A stretch of DNA of 64,000 nt from Aradus depressus (GCA_963662175.1 OY759217.1:17486562-17550561), one strand, 5' to 3'; shown: positions 9,975 through 20,490, counted from the first letter of the stretch. The notes: a model not told the origin generated them from the sequence alone. Numbers and translations are program-made.

Positions 9975-10785
9975 TATAAATGTTTTTTGGTTGTTATGGG
10001 GCTGAAGGCGTGCAGCTACTGCAGACTGCAGACCGGGGGGGCTGCTACTGCAGACTGAGGTATGTTAAACAGGACGGTGCTAATTCCAAAGGCAATATTT
10101 GCTCAGTTCTAGGCGCTATAAATCATTTCCCAATCAAAAGGGGGAACCCAGGGGGTGTGAACCCTCTGTTGTTACAACTGATTGTGAGCACACCCGTCCT
10201 ACCGCCACGATTATCCACTCCCCTAACACCACCAACTTACAGCTCATCTCAGCTGGAGTCGACAATTCACGAGGAGCCACCCAACATTTATATCAGGTTT
10301 TATTTGTTCACGGACCTAAACGAACAGAAATATTTTGAAAATATTTCCCAATTCTTTTAGTCCTATTGAATACTTCTTTTTAACCGTTGGTCGGATTGTC
10401 GTGAAATTTTACAAATAGCATTCTTATAAGTCCAAACGTAGATCATGTAGCATATCCAATTTTTGAACTGGACATAGGTTGTTTATGGGAACCAAACATA
10501 AAATAACTCTTTAAGGGTTTATTTTTCCAAGTTAATCAAATTTTGAACCTATAATCTATGAATATTTGACGTACCTATATATTGGAAGAAGCGTTGCTAA
10601 TATGAGTTTCTAGTTTTATATTGAACGTTGAGTAGAACATCGTTTTAAAGATCATATGTAGGCCGCAAACCATCAGAAATTGTTATTTATGATGGAGGGG
10701 GGGGGATAGGGGGAGCGAACCATCACAAACCATTGGAAATTCTCAACATTTCTAAATTCATGTAAATTTACTACCCGGACATATA
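9975..10785. other. Unassigned sequence
   Basis: A 126-aa ORF (9980-10360) has no recognisable domain; a nearby CTACTGCAGACTG duplication (10014-10060) is the only internal repeat. The rest is AT-rich with a GGGGGG stretch near 10695. No gene is called. Confidence 0.35.
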
Positions 10786-10789
10786 AGTT

Positions 10790-11130
10790 TACTATTGCTC
10801 TCAAAGTCATGTAAATTCAATACCCCAAAAAGACGACACTTATTAATTTTCCGTGGAATCGGTCAAAGGAAAGGGGACATCAGAGGGCGGGGGGGGGGGG
10901 GGGGGGGGAGGCTCAATTCAAAAACACCAATAACTACCCTTAATGAATGAACCCACACAAAATATAGTATAAGGAACATCACCTCCAAAGGACAAAGTGC
11001 TCAAGGTTTTTTTCCTCCCGAAAAGCCCTTATGTAAGTCAACTATTAATTTTTAGCCCAAATGGTCTGTTGGTGTTGCAGGGAAAGCGAACACTTAATTA
11101 GTTTTGGAGAAATACATTGCTGGTGATCAC
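10790..11130 (+). repeat. Family R copy with G20 run
   Basis: Blocks run in order: CCCCAAAAAGACGACAC, TCGGTCAAAGGAAAGGGG, a run of 20 G at 10889-10908, CTCAATTCAAAAACACC, CTTATGTAAGTCAACTATTA, AACACTTAATTAG, and the terminal palindrome region TTGCTGGTGATCACCGACGA. A 45-bp piece of SINE (about 10980-11025, minus) interrupts it. Confidence 0.75.
10980..11025 (-). mobile_element. SINE core sliver inside family R
   Basis: TCCAAAGGACAAAGTGCTCA followed by AGGTTTTTTTCCTCCC matches the S1b core and first hairpin in reverse. It is a short SINE fragment inserted in or recombined into family R. Confidence 0.5.
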
Positions 11131-11139
11131 CGACGACTC

Positions 11140-11235
11140 TTTTTTCATGGAATAGACAATATTTGAAAAAAAGATGTAGTATATATTCCAAGTTTCTACA
11201 ATACGTCCGCGATTGTCAACTTAGACTAAATAATT
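11140..11235 (+). repeat. Family P tail fragment
   Basis: GGAATAGACAATATTTGAAA, then AAGTTTCTACAATACGTCCG and GTCAACTTAGAC match the tail of the 58793-59042 element. Confidence 0.55.
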
Positions 11236-11525
11236 ATACTTTGTTTTTTTTTTCCTCCTAATTTCTCAAATAATTTAGGCATTGTTAATAATTATTTATG
11301 GACATAGTTATAATATGTGAGAATTTCTCGAAATTCCCATGTCAAATTTGAGATTGGTAATTTGAGAATCAATAAAACGAATTTTATAGCGCCTCAAACA
11401 ATGAAAAATAAACTACTGTAGAAAATATTAATGTAATGATATATTGGTTATTATTAATGGTAGTTTTTATTCAAAAATAAAATACATTACAGGACTTTCA
11501 TTAGCATTATTGTATACATGTATAT
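11236..11525. other. AT-rich spacer
   Basis: No gene or repeat recognised. Confidence 0.4.
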
Positions 11526-11529
11526 GAAC

Positions 11530-11700
11530 TACGGTATACAATGAAACAAAGAAAACTGCTGGACGAACACTTTACACTCATGTATACAGTAATGCCAGTA
11601 TGAAATAAATTTGTGAGGAGGGGGGGAGGGGGAGTGAACTGCACAAAAGTGGTTGGTGTAAGTTAGTCCTGTAATGGCCACATCACATATATTTTTAATA
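11530..11700 (+). repeat. Family F repeat
   Basis: Shares AATGCCAGTATGAAAT, a purine-rich GGAGGGGGAGTGA stretch, AAAAGTGGTTGGTGTAAG and CCTGTAATGGCCACATCAC with 25840-25965, 51240-51380 and 59590-59705. Class unknown. Confidence 0.55.
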
Positions 11701-11779
11701 ACATTGGGAAAACTAAAAATACTAATTACTAATTAGATAATAGTTTAGATAAAATCCTAGCGGGAAATCCAACCCCTTC

Positions 11780-12213
11780 CTTATCTACCTGATGTACCTA
11801 TAAGAACGGTTCGCACTCAGCACACAACTTACAATTGCGCGTAAGTTACAATTTTTGCGTATATCCACTATGCGTATACTTTTTTTCTTGGAGGGGGGGA
11901 TTACCTGAACTAAAAGGGTTCGACAACTTTTGTTACCTGACTGCACCTAACTCCGATTCCATCCGATCTCCCTCCGAGACCAACATTGTTTCAGTAGTAT
12001 TTGCACTTTTGCCAAACAAGTTGCTAGTAACTTACGAGAGGATGTTCCGCCTCATTAAAGCGCAGGTGCCTGATTGGAGCCCTGAATCAGGTGCCTGATT
12101 GGAGCCCTGAAAAAGTGAATATTGACTTTGAACCGGCTGCAATATCGGCTCTGAAAAAAAAATTTCCCTACCCCTCAAGTGATAAAAAGAGTGTACGCAT
12201 AGTGGGTATATTT
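11780..12213 (+). pseudogene. MULE-type transposase fragment between short inverted repeats
   Basis: The translation VFALLPNKLLVTYERMFRLI, KAQVPDWSPE and, in another frame, KVNIDFEPAAISALKKKFP follows the central MULE transposase domain (pattern LLPNK..ETY..F, DFE.AAI.A). DFE is the expected acidic motif. A 25-bp tandem duplication at 12063-12112 (CAGGTGCCTGATTGGAGCCC) shifts the frame, so it is inactive. About 22-bp inverted repeats flank it: GTATATCCACTATGCGTATA near 11858-11878 and TACGCATAGTGGGTATAT near 12193-12211. Most of the transposase is missing, so it is an internally deleted element. Confidence 0.75.
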
Positions 12214-12274
12214 CGTTCATTCTGGATATACGCAAATAAGGAAACACCGTTTATGTATAAACATTTTTATTTAT

Positions 12275-12375
12275 TTTTGGTCGAATAGACAATATAGTTC
12301 AATAAATAAGTTTGTTTTATTTATTTATTACAAGTTTCTACGGTACCTTCGTTTCTCAACTTAGAATTCAATATT
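12275..12375 (+). repeat. Family P tail fragment
   Basis: GAATAGACAATATAGTTCAA, AATAAGTTTGTTTTATTTAT, ACAAGTTTCTACGG and CGTTTCTCAACTTAG match the P element at 58793-59042. Confidence 0.65.
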
Positions 12376-12379
12376 GCTA

Positions 12380-13290
12380 AGTGGAGGATAAAGTAAAAAA
12401 TCTTTTAATGGAGCCCGGCAAAAAACGAACTTGCTTCGGGACGCCTAAAAATTTATGCTTTGACTGTTTTTTTATTTCTTCCACTAATTTGTCAAATAAG
12501 CCACTGTGGATCATTATTTATTGACATAATAAAATGTGCAAATTTCTCAAATTCCTGTGTTGTTACAAGTCTTTTTTTTTTTTAAATTATAGAAACAGTA
12601 GACAAATTTTTTGAGACGGCAACTATAAATTGTTGTTATACCATTGGTATTGAAAAAAAAAAATTTAATATACCTATCTCCGGAGCAGCCCCAAGAGCGA
12701 AAAGGGATCTGTGACACAGATAAATACCCAATAAAAAATGGTATTTATGCCTTAAATCTGACACTGAGCATCACAGCTATTTTGCATAATACCATAAAAG
12801 TCTTGCCACAAAATAAAATCAAAACAATTAACAGACACTATTTTCCATTTTATGTTCAACCGATTTCTATTCAAAAATATCATATGACATTAATCAGAAT
12901 TTTAAAATTAAAATTGGTTTAATGATGAAGCTGACAGATTATGACAATTTTATTAAAGTTTTCTTTTCTTCATTTTTTATTATAATACTATGAACTCGTA
13001 AATTGATGAGGTTGACGTGGTTAATATTTGATTTTACGTCGTCGCCAATAATTGCCAAAATTTAGTGTCTGATCCAAAAGCTCAATATAGCCATAGAAGG
13101 AAACATGTTGCCAAATAAAGCTATTAATGTCCCATAGCTTCCTAATCCTAGTCGTAGTCATTTAACTTGTAATAAAATTCTCAAAGATTTATTTTCTAAT
13201 GATTTTTTTTGCTGATAAGTTTGATACAGCTTAGCAAAATCAATATGGGAAGGGGAAAGTATCAATTATCCGAATAAGGAGAGAAAAAAA
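12380..13290. other. AT-rich DNA without recognisable genes
   Basis: A 92-aa ORF (12644-12922) begins with poly-lysine from an A-run and has no domain. Nothing else stands out. Confidence 0.4.
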
Positions 13291-13294
13291 AAAT

Positions 13295-13430
13295 AGTCCG
13301 TGATTCACCGAGAATGTACTTCCCCAGCACGAATTAATGAACTAAGTTTTATCTCTCCCTCTAACAGCTTAGATTCTTAGGATTTTTGAGTTCTCCTCGG
13401 CAGATTTGGTGTCGTCCAATGGGTTTCTAG
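13295..13430 (-). repeat. Family R, 3' part, interrupted by a hAT MITE
   Basis: Begins at the R end (GTGATTCACCGAGAATGTAC, CCCCAGCACGAATTAATGAA) and runs to GTCGTCCAATGGGTTTCTAG, where the MITE inserted. It continues at 13917. Confidence 0.75.
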
Positions 13431-13908
13431 TAGGGATGGGTATCGACCAACAAAACATCGATTAATGACATCGATTATTATTTTCTACTATTTAATCGCA
13501 CTTATTAATTGTTGGTTAAATAATTGATTATTCGATTGATCGATCGCACAAACAAAAATTAATGCAATCAGTTAATCACAACTCACAAATGACAAAACAC
13601 AAATTATTAGAAATTAGAATTAGAAGTAGAACTATTAGAAGGTTACTTTTTACTTATCACCAGTTCACCACAGAGGCACTGTGTTGTATCGATAGTCAAT
13701 ACGATAGTCTCCTCCCACTTTTTTAGGCGAGTTGCACTTCAGATGAATTATAATTAATTCATTTTTCTTTTTTTTCTCCTGTTTTTCGGATGAGTTGTAA
13801 TTTTAACTAAAAATTTAATAATCGTTAAATAATCATCGATTATCCGATTAATCAAACCCAGATGACATCGATTATTTCGATTAATCGGTTAATCTGTACC
13901 CATCCCTA
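13431..13908. mobile_element. hAT-type MITE with 8-bp target duplication
   Basis: Ends TAGGGATGGGTATCGA and a degenerate GTACCCATCCCTA form terminal inverted repeats; the interior repeats ATCGATT and TTAATCG. The flanks GTTTCTAG (13423-13430) and GTTTCTGG (13909-13916) are an 8-bp duplication with one change, as expected for hAT. The restored site is the normal R sequence GGGGTTTCTGGATAC, which confirms insertion into family R. It has no ORF. Confidence 0.85.
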
Positions 13909-13916
13909 GTTTCTGG

Positions 13917-14220
13917 ATACCCATATAAAATCGATACATTCACTCTATCATGAGTTATCCGGTTCATCATACATGTTTTTTACTTCCCTATCTATACATG
14001 ATAGAGGGGACTTTATGTAAGTAATCGGTGAAAAATTTTATGTTAATTTTTCAAATGAATTTAATTTTTTCTGACCCCCTGATTTCAAAATGTAAAAAAA
14101 ATCTGTACGTCTGTTTGTGTTATAGCGCGTACATCTGTGAACAACATAGGTCACGATATAATGAATGTGATTATCGACACGAACTTTTATCTAAAACTAT
14201 ATAAGGACGACACCTGTAGC
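13917..14220. repeat. Family R, head-to-head pair
   Basis: 13917-13975 finishes the minus copy (TACCCATATAAAATCGATAC). At about 13980-14012 the terminal palindrome (ACTTCCCTATCTATACATGA...) is shared, and a plus copy runs on with TAAGTAATCGGTG, GACCCCCTGATTTCAA and CACGAACTTTTATC. Two R copies thus share one terminus. Confidence 0.65.
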
Positions 14221-14387
14221 GGCCTGGAAAACATCTAAAAAACTTTTTAGATTAAAAATTCCGTCTCAATGGTCTCTTGTATGCTAAGCGTGCACAGAAA
14301 GTTGCTGGAAAACGGTTCGAGAACACTTCAAAGAGGAAGTTCTTTCACGATATTCGGAGGATAAACGAAAATTGTGCTTTACTTAAA

Positions 14388-14735
14388 TGTACCTGTACAA
14401 AACAAGTCATATTTAATATACATTTATTTAAATATACATGAATTCCATCAATTCATTTCCTCGCTCAAAATCTTCATTTATGTTATACTTTATACTCTTA
14501 AAGCTGATTTTACATGCTCAGTAAAAATGCAAAGCGCAGCAGCACCTATCAGCAGCTGTGAGTCATTTAATTCTAAAAGCACAAAAACCATAGCGTGCAT
14601 TTGCTGCTGTTGCGCTTTGCATTTCTGCAGCTAGTGTAAAATCAGCTTAAGTACTACATATATTGCAGTCAGTGGTTACCTCAGGGGGAGCTTCTAGAGG
14701 TCCGAGTCTCCCAAATTAATAACAAAAAGTCTGGA
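14388..14735. repeat. Family E repeat with internal hairpin
   Basis: Second copy of the 1925-2265 repeat. Its interior at about 14498-14656 has AGCTGATTTTACATGC facing GTGTAAAATCAGCTTAAG, and ATGCAAAGCGCAGCAGCA facing TGCTGCTGTTGCGCTTTGCA. Arms of about 50 bp would make one long hairpin transcript. An 86-aa ORF crossing it is incidental. Confidence 0.7.
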
Positions 14736-14990
14736 GCGCTAACCACGGAAACTGTGGGCTGTGCCCCCGGGAGTCTATACCCCCCCTGTAGCCTAACTTT
14801 GCCCCCTCCTGCTCAAATTCCTGGCTACGCCCCTGATTATTTATATTAATTTATTTGTATTGAAGGTGTCATGAGAAATTATTATTGTTCAGGCTGCTGT
14901 GAGTTTTCATATATAGAGATTTTGTGTTCTGTCTAAACTGTTCAAAATAATAGATTTAAATTGCATCATAGTTTTTATTCGGCTAGCGGC
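14736..14990. other. Unassigned spacer
   Basis: Starts with the sequence shared with 1-60, then AT-rich DNA. No gene. Confidence 0.4.
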
Positions 14991-14994
14991 TTCG

Positions 14995-15440
14995 CACCAA
15001 TTGATTTACAGTCAAATCGGCCAAAGGAAATGAAGAGGAGTATCAGGGGAGGAGATTTAATACAATAGTATATATTGTATAGTATATACTTCCACTATAC
15101 TTTGTTTAGCAATTTAATACATTATTTATTTCCTCTGCAATTAATTCTGAAAGTTAAGCTAAGTTGCGTTATATTTTTCTTGGAAAGTTAACTCTAAGTT
15201 GCGCCATTTTGGAAATAGGCTGTGAAACATTTCTTTACATCGGTATTTCAAGTTTTTCAACCCCCTGCATTCAAAAGTTAGAATAAAAGGTAGTCAGAAA
15301 CTCAGGATTAGGGAGGTGCTTAACTAAAAAAACACAAATAACTCCTGTTGTGATCAATGTATCGATACGAAATTGTATATGTCGATGTAAAACCGGGACG
15401 AAATTTACCGACTTTCATTAAAGTCTGTCAAAGGGAAGGA
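14995..15440 (+). repeat. Family R fragments
   Basis: 14995-15060 carries TTGATTTACAGTCAAATCGG and CCAAAGGAAATGAAG. 15280-15440 carries AACACAAATAACTCCTGTTG, ATCAATGTATCGATACGAAA and CTGTCAAAGGGAAGGAGGG. The DNA between (about 15060-15280) is AT-rich and unassigned. Confidence 0.6.
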
Positions 15441-15868
15441 GGGACTCAAATAAAAGTAATATTCTGCATAAAATTCAGCGAGTTCTAAAATGCATTAATC
15501 ACAGTTTAGTAAAAAAGTCCATGAAGAAAGGTGCAGCTTTGCATTTTCTATAGCACAGTAGATAAAACTGATTTCGAGAATAGAAAGAAAATATTGATAA
15601 GAAAGAGTAAAATTTACTCACTCAGTTGTTTCCACATATTTCCAGTGGGAATTTTTCATTAACTTTTCCCAATTTTAGGGTTGAAATTTTAACTATTCAT
15701 CCCAAAAAGGATTTGCGCGCGGATTATATCCTGTTATTTCTTGGTTACATTTGAAAATTAGCTCTTTTTTTCATCTAAGAATATGTTAGCAATGAAACAT
15801 AAAAAAAACCAAATGATTCAGAGATAACTAAGTGTTGAAGTGTGTGTAATTCATTTTTAATTTTCCTA
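15441..15868. other. Unassigned AT-rich sequence
   Basis: No ORF, RNA or repeat recognised. Confidence 0.4.
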
Positions 15869-15869
15869 C

Positions 15870-16001
15870 CACCCAATACTGGCCGGCGTGCCTCAGGACT
15901 CAATATTAGCCCCCCTATTATACTCCATGTACACCTTCGACTTACCCACCGACCCTCTCACATTAACAGCTACATACGCAGATGACACCACATCACTACA
16001 T
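15870..16001 (+). pseudogene. Jockey-type LINE reverse transcriptase fragment
   Basis: In frame it reads HPILAGVPQDSILAPLLYSM, YTFDLPT and YADDT. This is RT motif 4 to motif 5 of a Jockey-clade ORF2, with the catalytic YADD present. PQGS has become PQDS. Both ends are missing. A close relative lies at 17222-17650. Confidence 0.9.
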
Positions 16002-16024
16002 ACTATTTCTTAGAATGAAAAAAA

Positions 16025-16260
16025 AAACAAATGTTTGTGTCTGTTTGTGTGAAGACGATAACTCTCGATATATCGACACGAATATATGTATTATCCAGAA
16101 CCCTTATAAAGACAACGCTTATTGATTTCAGCAAAATCAGTCAAAAGGACGGAGGTATTAGGGGGAACATTAAAACCCGAATAACTGGCAATGTAATAAA
16201 TGTGTCGACACAAAATTTAATATGAAGTTGCAGTAGTCCCTATGTAAGTCAAATATTATT
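16025..16260 (+). repeat. Family R copy
   Basis: GTCTGTTTGTGTGAAGACGA, CCAGAACCCTTATAAAGACA, AAGGACGGAGGTATTAGGGG, CCCGAATAACTGGCAATGTA, CCTATGTAAGTCAAATATTA. It is broken at about 16270-16312 by the inverted-repeat element that follows, and R sequence resumes at 17005. Confidence 0.7.
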
Positions 16261-16311
16261 ACATAATTAGTTTTTTTATTACTTGGTGGTAGGCAGATGT
16301 AGTGGACTAAC

Positions 16312-17004
16312 TTGTTAAATAAGTAATTAGATTTATCAGTCCAACATAATTTTTTTATTTATACCACAACTAGTTTCGGCAATTTGCCATCTTCAGGTGG
16401 TGAATCTGAACATACATAAACCAAAAATTAAATTAGAATTTACGAGCTTTTACAGTTCATGTCAATCATTAACTAATAAATAAATAAGTTAACAATAAAA
16501 TATAGGAGGCGGTGGTGTTGACCAGCCGCCTTATCAAGTGACTCAAGTGGTGGTTCTGTTTTTCTTTGTGATTATATTTCATAGTTGGAAATTGTGTAAT
16601 AAAGGTGAAAAAAAATAAAAATAAAAAAAAATAAAATATAACAATTTAAAAATACGTAACAATTACCAGAAGTACAATAAGTTACAATATTTGAATTAAA
16701 AAAAGTACAATAAATTAAAATATTCTGAATTGAAATACCTTTCTAGAGAAGAGGTCAAGGGACATTGTAACTTATTGTACTTTTGGTATAATTGTTACGT
16801 ATTTTTAAATTGTTATATTTTATTTTTAACTTATTTATTTATCAGTTAATGATTGACATGAACTGTAAAAGCTCGTAAATTCTAATTTAATTTTTGGTTT
16901 ATGTATGTTCAGATTCACCACCTGAAGATGGCAAATTGCCGAAATTAGTTGTGGTATAAATAAAAAAATTATGTTGGACTGATAAATCTAATTACTTATT
17001 TAAT
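16312..17004. mobile_element. Family P inverted-repeat element
   Basis: The left arm (16312-16500 and about 16633-16690) is the reverse complement of the right arm (about 16763-17004). Each arm bears the hammerhead-like core: minus 16368-16396 (CTGAAGA, GGCAAATTGCC, GAAA, ACTAGT) and plus 16922-16947 (same, with ATTAGT). It lies within family R, whose sequence resumes outside. The arrangement fits Penelope-like pseudo-LTRs in inverted order. No RT ORF remains. Confidence 0.65.
16502..16625 (+). mobile_element. Jockey-type LINE 3' end with target duplication
   Basis: GGTGGTGTTGACCAGCCGCC, AGACTCAAGTGGT-like and AATAAAGGTGAAAAAA match the 3' end of the LINE at 58465-59545. The flanks carry AATAAAATATA on both sides, an 11-bp target duplication that is absent from the other arm of the surrounding inverted repeat. 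It is a very short 5'-truncated insertion with an A-rich tail. Confidence 0.85.
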
Positions 17005-17230
17005 TAGTTTTGCGTATCCAGAACCCTCTAACGACGACACCTATCGTTTTTCAGCCAAATCCACCAAAAGGAAGGGGGGGTTAGAGGCGAGGCTTAAATT
17101 AAAAACTCAAATAACTGCTGATAGAATGAATGTATCGATACGAAATTGTAATATGTGACCAAAACCCAATAAGGACAACTCCTATCGATTTTCAGTCAAA
17201 TCAAAAAAGAAGGGGGGATAAAGGAATCAA
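17005..17230 (+). repeat. Family R copy, two units
   Basis: CGTATCCAGAACCCTCTAAC, TTTTCAGCCAAATCCACC, AACTGCTGATAGAATGAATG, GACCAAAACCCAATAAGG and AATCAAAAAAGAAGGGGGG. Confidence 0.75.
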
Positions 17231-17650
17231 CCCCGTCAGGGCTCAGCTTTCTTCCTTCCACCCCATACTGGCTGGCGTGCCTCAGGGCTCAATATTAACC
17301 CCCCTATTATACTCCATGTACACCTTCGACTTACCCACCCTCTCACATTAACAGCTACATATGCAGATGACACCGCCATTCTAGCCTCTCACACAACACC
17401 TCGACAAAACTGAAGTTTGGAGTAAATCTTGGAAAATTAAATTTAACACCACAAAATGTCAACACATAACATTCGCTTTCCGCCGGGTGACTGCCCCTCA
17501 GTATTCAATGAAAAGCATCCATTACTTCATTCCTCTTCAGTAAAATACTTAGGGTTCAGCCTAGATTTAAAACTGACTTGGAACCCTCACACTCGGACGA
17601 CACGACTCACACTAGACCTGCGACATAGTTATACAATATATTGAAAGAGA
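17222..17650 (+). pseudogene. Jockey-type LINE reverse transcriptase fragment
   Basis: FHPILAGVPQGSILTPLLYS and MYTFDLPT are followed by a shifted YADDT region, then KCQHITFAF, and in another frame VKYLGFSLDLKLTWNPH. These are RT motif 4 through the thumb region of Jockey ORF2, interrupted by several frameshifts and a deletion after ASHTT. It directly follows a family R unit and lacks both ends. Confidence 0.85.
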
Positions 17651-17769
17651 CGTTCTACATAATCAACTCGTCACAAACTGAATACCTCTCTGGACATGTT
17701 ACTGGCACCAGCACAGAAGTAGTAGGTGTCCCAATGCCTCCCCTATTCTAAAGAACTAACTCTAACCTA

Positions 17770-17992
17770 GACCAATTTCCACCCCAGTAGGATGAGGCTT
17801 GTATGTGGGTTCCATGTCAGTCGTCCGTCAGAGTAAGTCCCAAATATCTTACTGTGTTAGTCTGAGGGAGGGGCTTGTTGTAGATAAAAGGCGAGGCATG
17901 TATCTCGTCTTAATGTAAATGTTATATGTTGTGATTTGTCCGTGTTGAGTTTAATTTTCCAAGTGTTGCACCAGTTCACAATGTAATTAACA
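17770..17992 (-). pseudogene. Jockey-type LINE ORF2 fragment
   Basis: On the minus strand NYIVNWCNTWKIKLNTDKSQ, HITFTLRRDTCL and VRYLGLTLTDD read as the region just after YADD in Jockey RT. A stop follows DD. It is convergent with the preceding plus-strand fragment. Confidence 0.8.
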
Positions 17993-17993
17993 T

Positions 17994-18338
17994 GGTTAGG
18001 TTAGGTTTTATGACTCATGCCCGGGCTTTAACTACGAGGTCATATCGCCTACTACCAGAGCGCTCTTTCGTCACTCTGGTGGACATGAGCCCGACTCTAC
18101 TGTGGGAATCCTAAATTTTGCCTACCCTGAATTTTTATTCATCTAGGGTAGGGATCATTAACAGTACCTGACATCGTACAGGCTCGGGTCCATCGCTTAA
18201 TGTCCCATCCGAAGGACGGCGTGCTTAAGTTTATTTTACCTCCCAGATAAAATAAACTAAGGGCCTCGGTCGGGCTACGTCCCACGACCTTGAGCTCAGA
18301 AGTCAAGCACGCATACCACTGAGCTACCGGCGCCCTCT
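17994..18338 (-). mobile_element. Full-length SINE S1
   Basis: The tail side reads GGTTAGGTTAGGTTTTATGA, so the element ends in (CCTAA)n on its own strand. It runs through all blocks to GCTACCGGCGCCCTC. Box B is damaged (GGGACGTAGCCCGACC in sense). Next to it, 18345-18369, is a run of 25 A. Confidence 0.92.
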
Positions 18339-18369
18339 AAAATTAAAAAAAAAAAAAAAAAAAAAAAAA

Positions 18370-18690
18370 TTGGACATATGGCTAACAAATATATGGTACG
18401 TAGAAGACTTCGAACATCAAAAGAATGCTGATTTTTCAATCCAAAATACTCCGACTGATCACACAATGACCACCATACGAGCAGTTAACGGACATGGAAA
18501 CCAGTCGGAAGGTTACCCAATTTTTAATTATAAGTTAATTTGACACAAACTACGACCATAACAAATGGAAGGGTAACTAACCTGACATAACCAGTCTAAC
18601 GGTTACACAATACCCCACCGCACTGTCCATCTCAAATTTAATTACAGTTTATTTGACACAAAACCAATACATATCTTACTCAGTGACAGC
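18370..18690. other. Unassigned sequence
   Basis: An ancient partial duplication is visible (AACCAGTC..GGTTAC..AAT and ATTTGACACAAA at 18500-18555 and 18590-18665). No gene recognised. Confidence 0.35.
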
Positions 18691-18751
18691 ACATTCCGTA
18701 CATTCAGAAGTTATTAGGGTTTTGGTGTGGTCAATTTAGCTGAAAATCTGA

Positions 18752-18957
18752 GGAAGCGTGCTTGCCTTCGGAGCTCAAGATCGCGGATGTGAAACCCACC
18801 CGGCTTAAGCGATGGTCCCGAGCCTGTACGATGTCAGATAGTTAAATACTCCTATCCTTGGTGAATAAACCTGGGTAGGCAACATTTAGGACTCCCACTG
18901 TCTCTGGTAGTAGGCGATATGACCTCGAAGTTAAAGCAGGGGCATGAGTCACAATAA
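18752..18957 (+). mobile_element. SINE S1, degraded
   Basis: The head lacks box A (starts GCGTGCTTGCCTTCGGAGCT). The first hairpin and half the core are deleted, so GGCTTAAGCGATGGTCCCGA follows the head directly. The 3' block is shortened (CTCTGGTAGTAGGCGATATG). Confidence 0.85.
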
Positions 18958-19014
18958 CACCAACTAATAATCGTCGGACATACGTGCTGCGAGATTCATT
19001 TATAAAAATTCATG

Positions 19015-19440
19015 TCGGTATATATTCTATCGGGAGTTGTCTTGTTCAAACAGATATTAATTTTTATTTCATTTTTGAATTCGGGGAGAGGGGGGGGGGG
19101 ATTCGGAAAACATGAAATTCGCTCGATAAGTAACAAGGCATGGATGAGGTCGCCCGGTAGACATTCTGCGGGGAACTATGCAGTGATCAAATTCTCCAAT
19201 TCTTTTAGCTGCAACAAGAGTTTACACGGCGACTTGAACATTTTTCTCATTTCAAACTGCCATTAGATGCCGTCCTCTAAACACATAAATTGTTATAACT
19301 GCCGATGATTATGAATATATCGACCTGAAATTTCATATATAAATCCAATACCTCATAAGGACGACACCTATCAATTTTCATTCAAATCGGTCAGAGGGAA
19401 GGAGGGAGAGAATGGAAGGAATATAGATGGGCGATGAACT
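19015..19440. repeat. Family R fragments in both orientations
   Basis: 19015-19120 is minus (TATTCTATCGGGAGTTGTCT, then GGGGGGGGGGATTCGGAAAA, the poly-G variant of the TCAGGGGGTCGGAAAAC block). 19290-19410 is plus (AACTGCCGATGATTATGAAT, CATAAGGACGACACCTATCA, CAAATCGGTCAGAGGGAAGG). Confidence 0.65.
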
Positions 19441-19595
19441 GTTAAAAGAATCGTCATAGCCCAGCTAATATTAAAACATTTAAAGTCGAGCTTTTTCTTC
19501 CTTTCTTATTCTCTTTTACTATATTATTTATATTATTATTACTATATATATTACTTATTACTATATTATATTTCAGAAATGAAAGACCAGAAAAA
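19441..19595. other. AT-rich spacer
   Basis: Low-complexity AT-rich DNA. Confidence 0.4.
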
Positions 19596-19599
19596 AATA

Positions 19600-19960
19600 G
19601 GTGAAAGATCGGCAATCATACTTCCCCAGCACGAATTAATCAACTAAGTTTTTGTTCTCTCTCCAAAGCTAATCGATCTTTTGGACTAAAAAAATCAATA
19701 GTTGACTTATAAAGGTGTTTCTGAGTTTTGTTTCGATACATGAATTACATCGACAGATATCGGGGTTTTTCAGTTGAGCCCCCTTTTACCCTCCCCCTTC
19801 CCTTCTATCGATTCCACTAAAAATTAATAGGTGTCGTCCTTGTGGAATTTTGAATTTACTATGAAATTTCATTACTACAGTTACTAGACTATGTTAAGTC
19901 CCCTTCCCTTTGGCTGATTTGACTGAAAATCAATAATTGTCGTAGTCATTGGGTTCCTGT
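19600..19960 (-). repeat. Family R copy
   Basis: Starts near the R 3' end (ATACTTCCCCAGCACGAATT) and shows AAAATCAATAGTTGACTTAT, CAGTTGAGCCCCCTTTTACC, AAAATTAATAGGTGTCGTCC and a second GACTGAAAATCAATAATTGT. Confidence 0.7.
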
Positions 19961-19989
19961 TAAGTTCGTGGCGATAATGTCGGTATCTA

Positions 19990-20490
19990 CACATACATCA
20001 ATGAATAAATAAAATTATAATTTAATTTGGTCTTTAATACTTAAAACTTACGAAATAAAAAGTATTCTACATATGAGGGAGGCCACTGATCTACGGATTT
20101 CCTAGTTATTATATGACTACGAAATATTTGTTCAAATGAAGGGCAACATTCCATAAGTTTCGAAAGAAATCGTTGTCAGTAACATATTGTCATATAAAAA
20201 GGTATATAATATAAAATAGTACATATTTTAAAATTGTATACCTATACAATAAAATAGTACATACTATAAAATAGTGTATACAATAAAATAATATATAATT
20301 TGAAATAGTATATACAATAAAATAATATATAATTTGAAATAGTATATACTAGATGAAGTGTGTAGAAAATATGATAATCGGATGTTACATAATTCATTCT
20401 GAGGATTTGTGGTGAATCATGTGAGTTATTAACTAACAAAATTTGTGGACCATGTGTGATATTAACTAACAAAAATGTATGTCTACGAGT
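19990..20490. repeat. AT-rich DNA with 34-bp tandem copies
   Basis: Between about 20255 and 20350 a 34-bp unit (TATACAATAAAATAATATAT) occurs twice perfectly and in degraded flanking copies. A 76-aa minus ORF made of it is not a gene. Confidence 0.55.
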
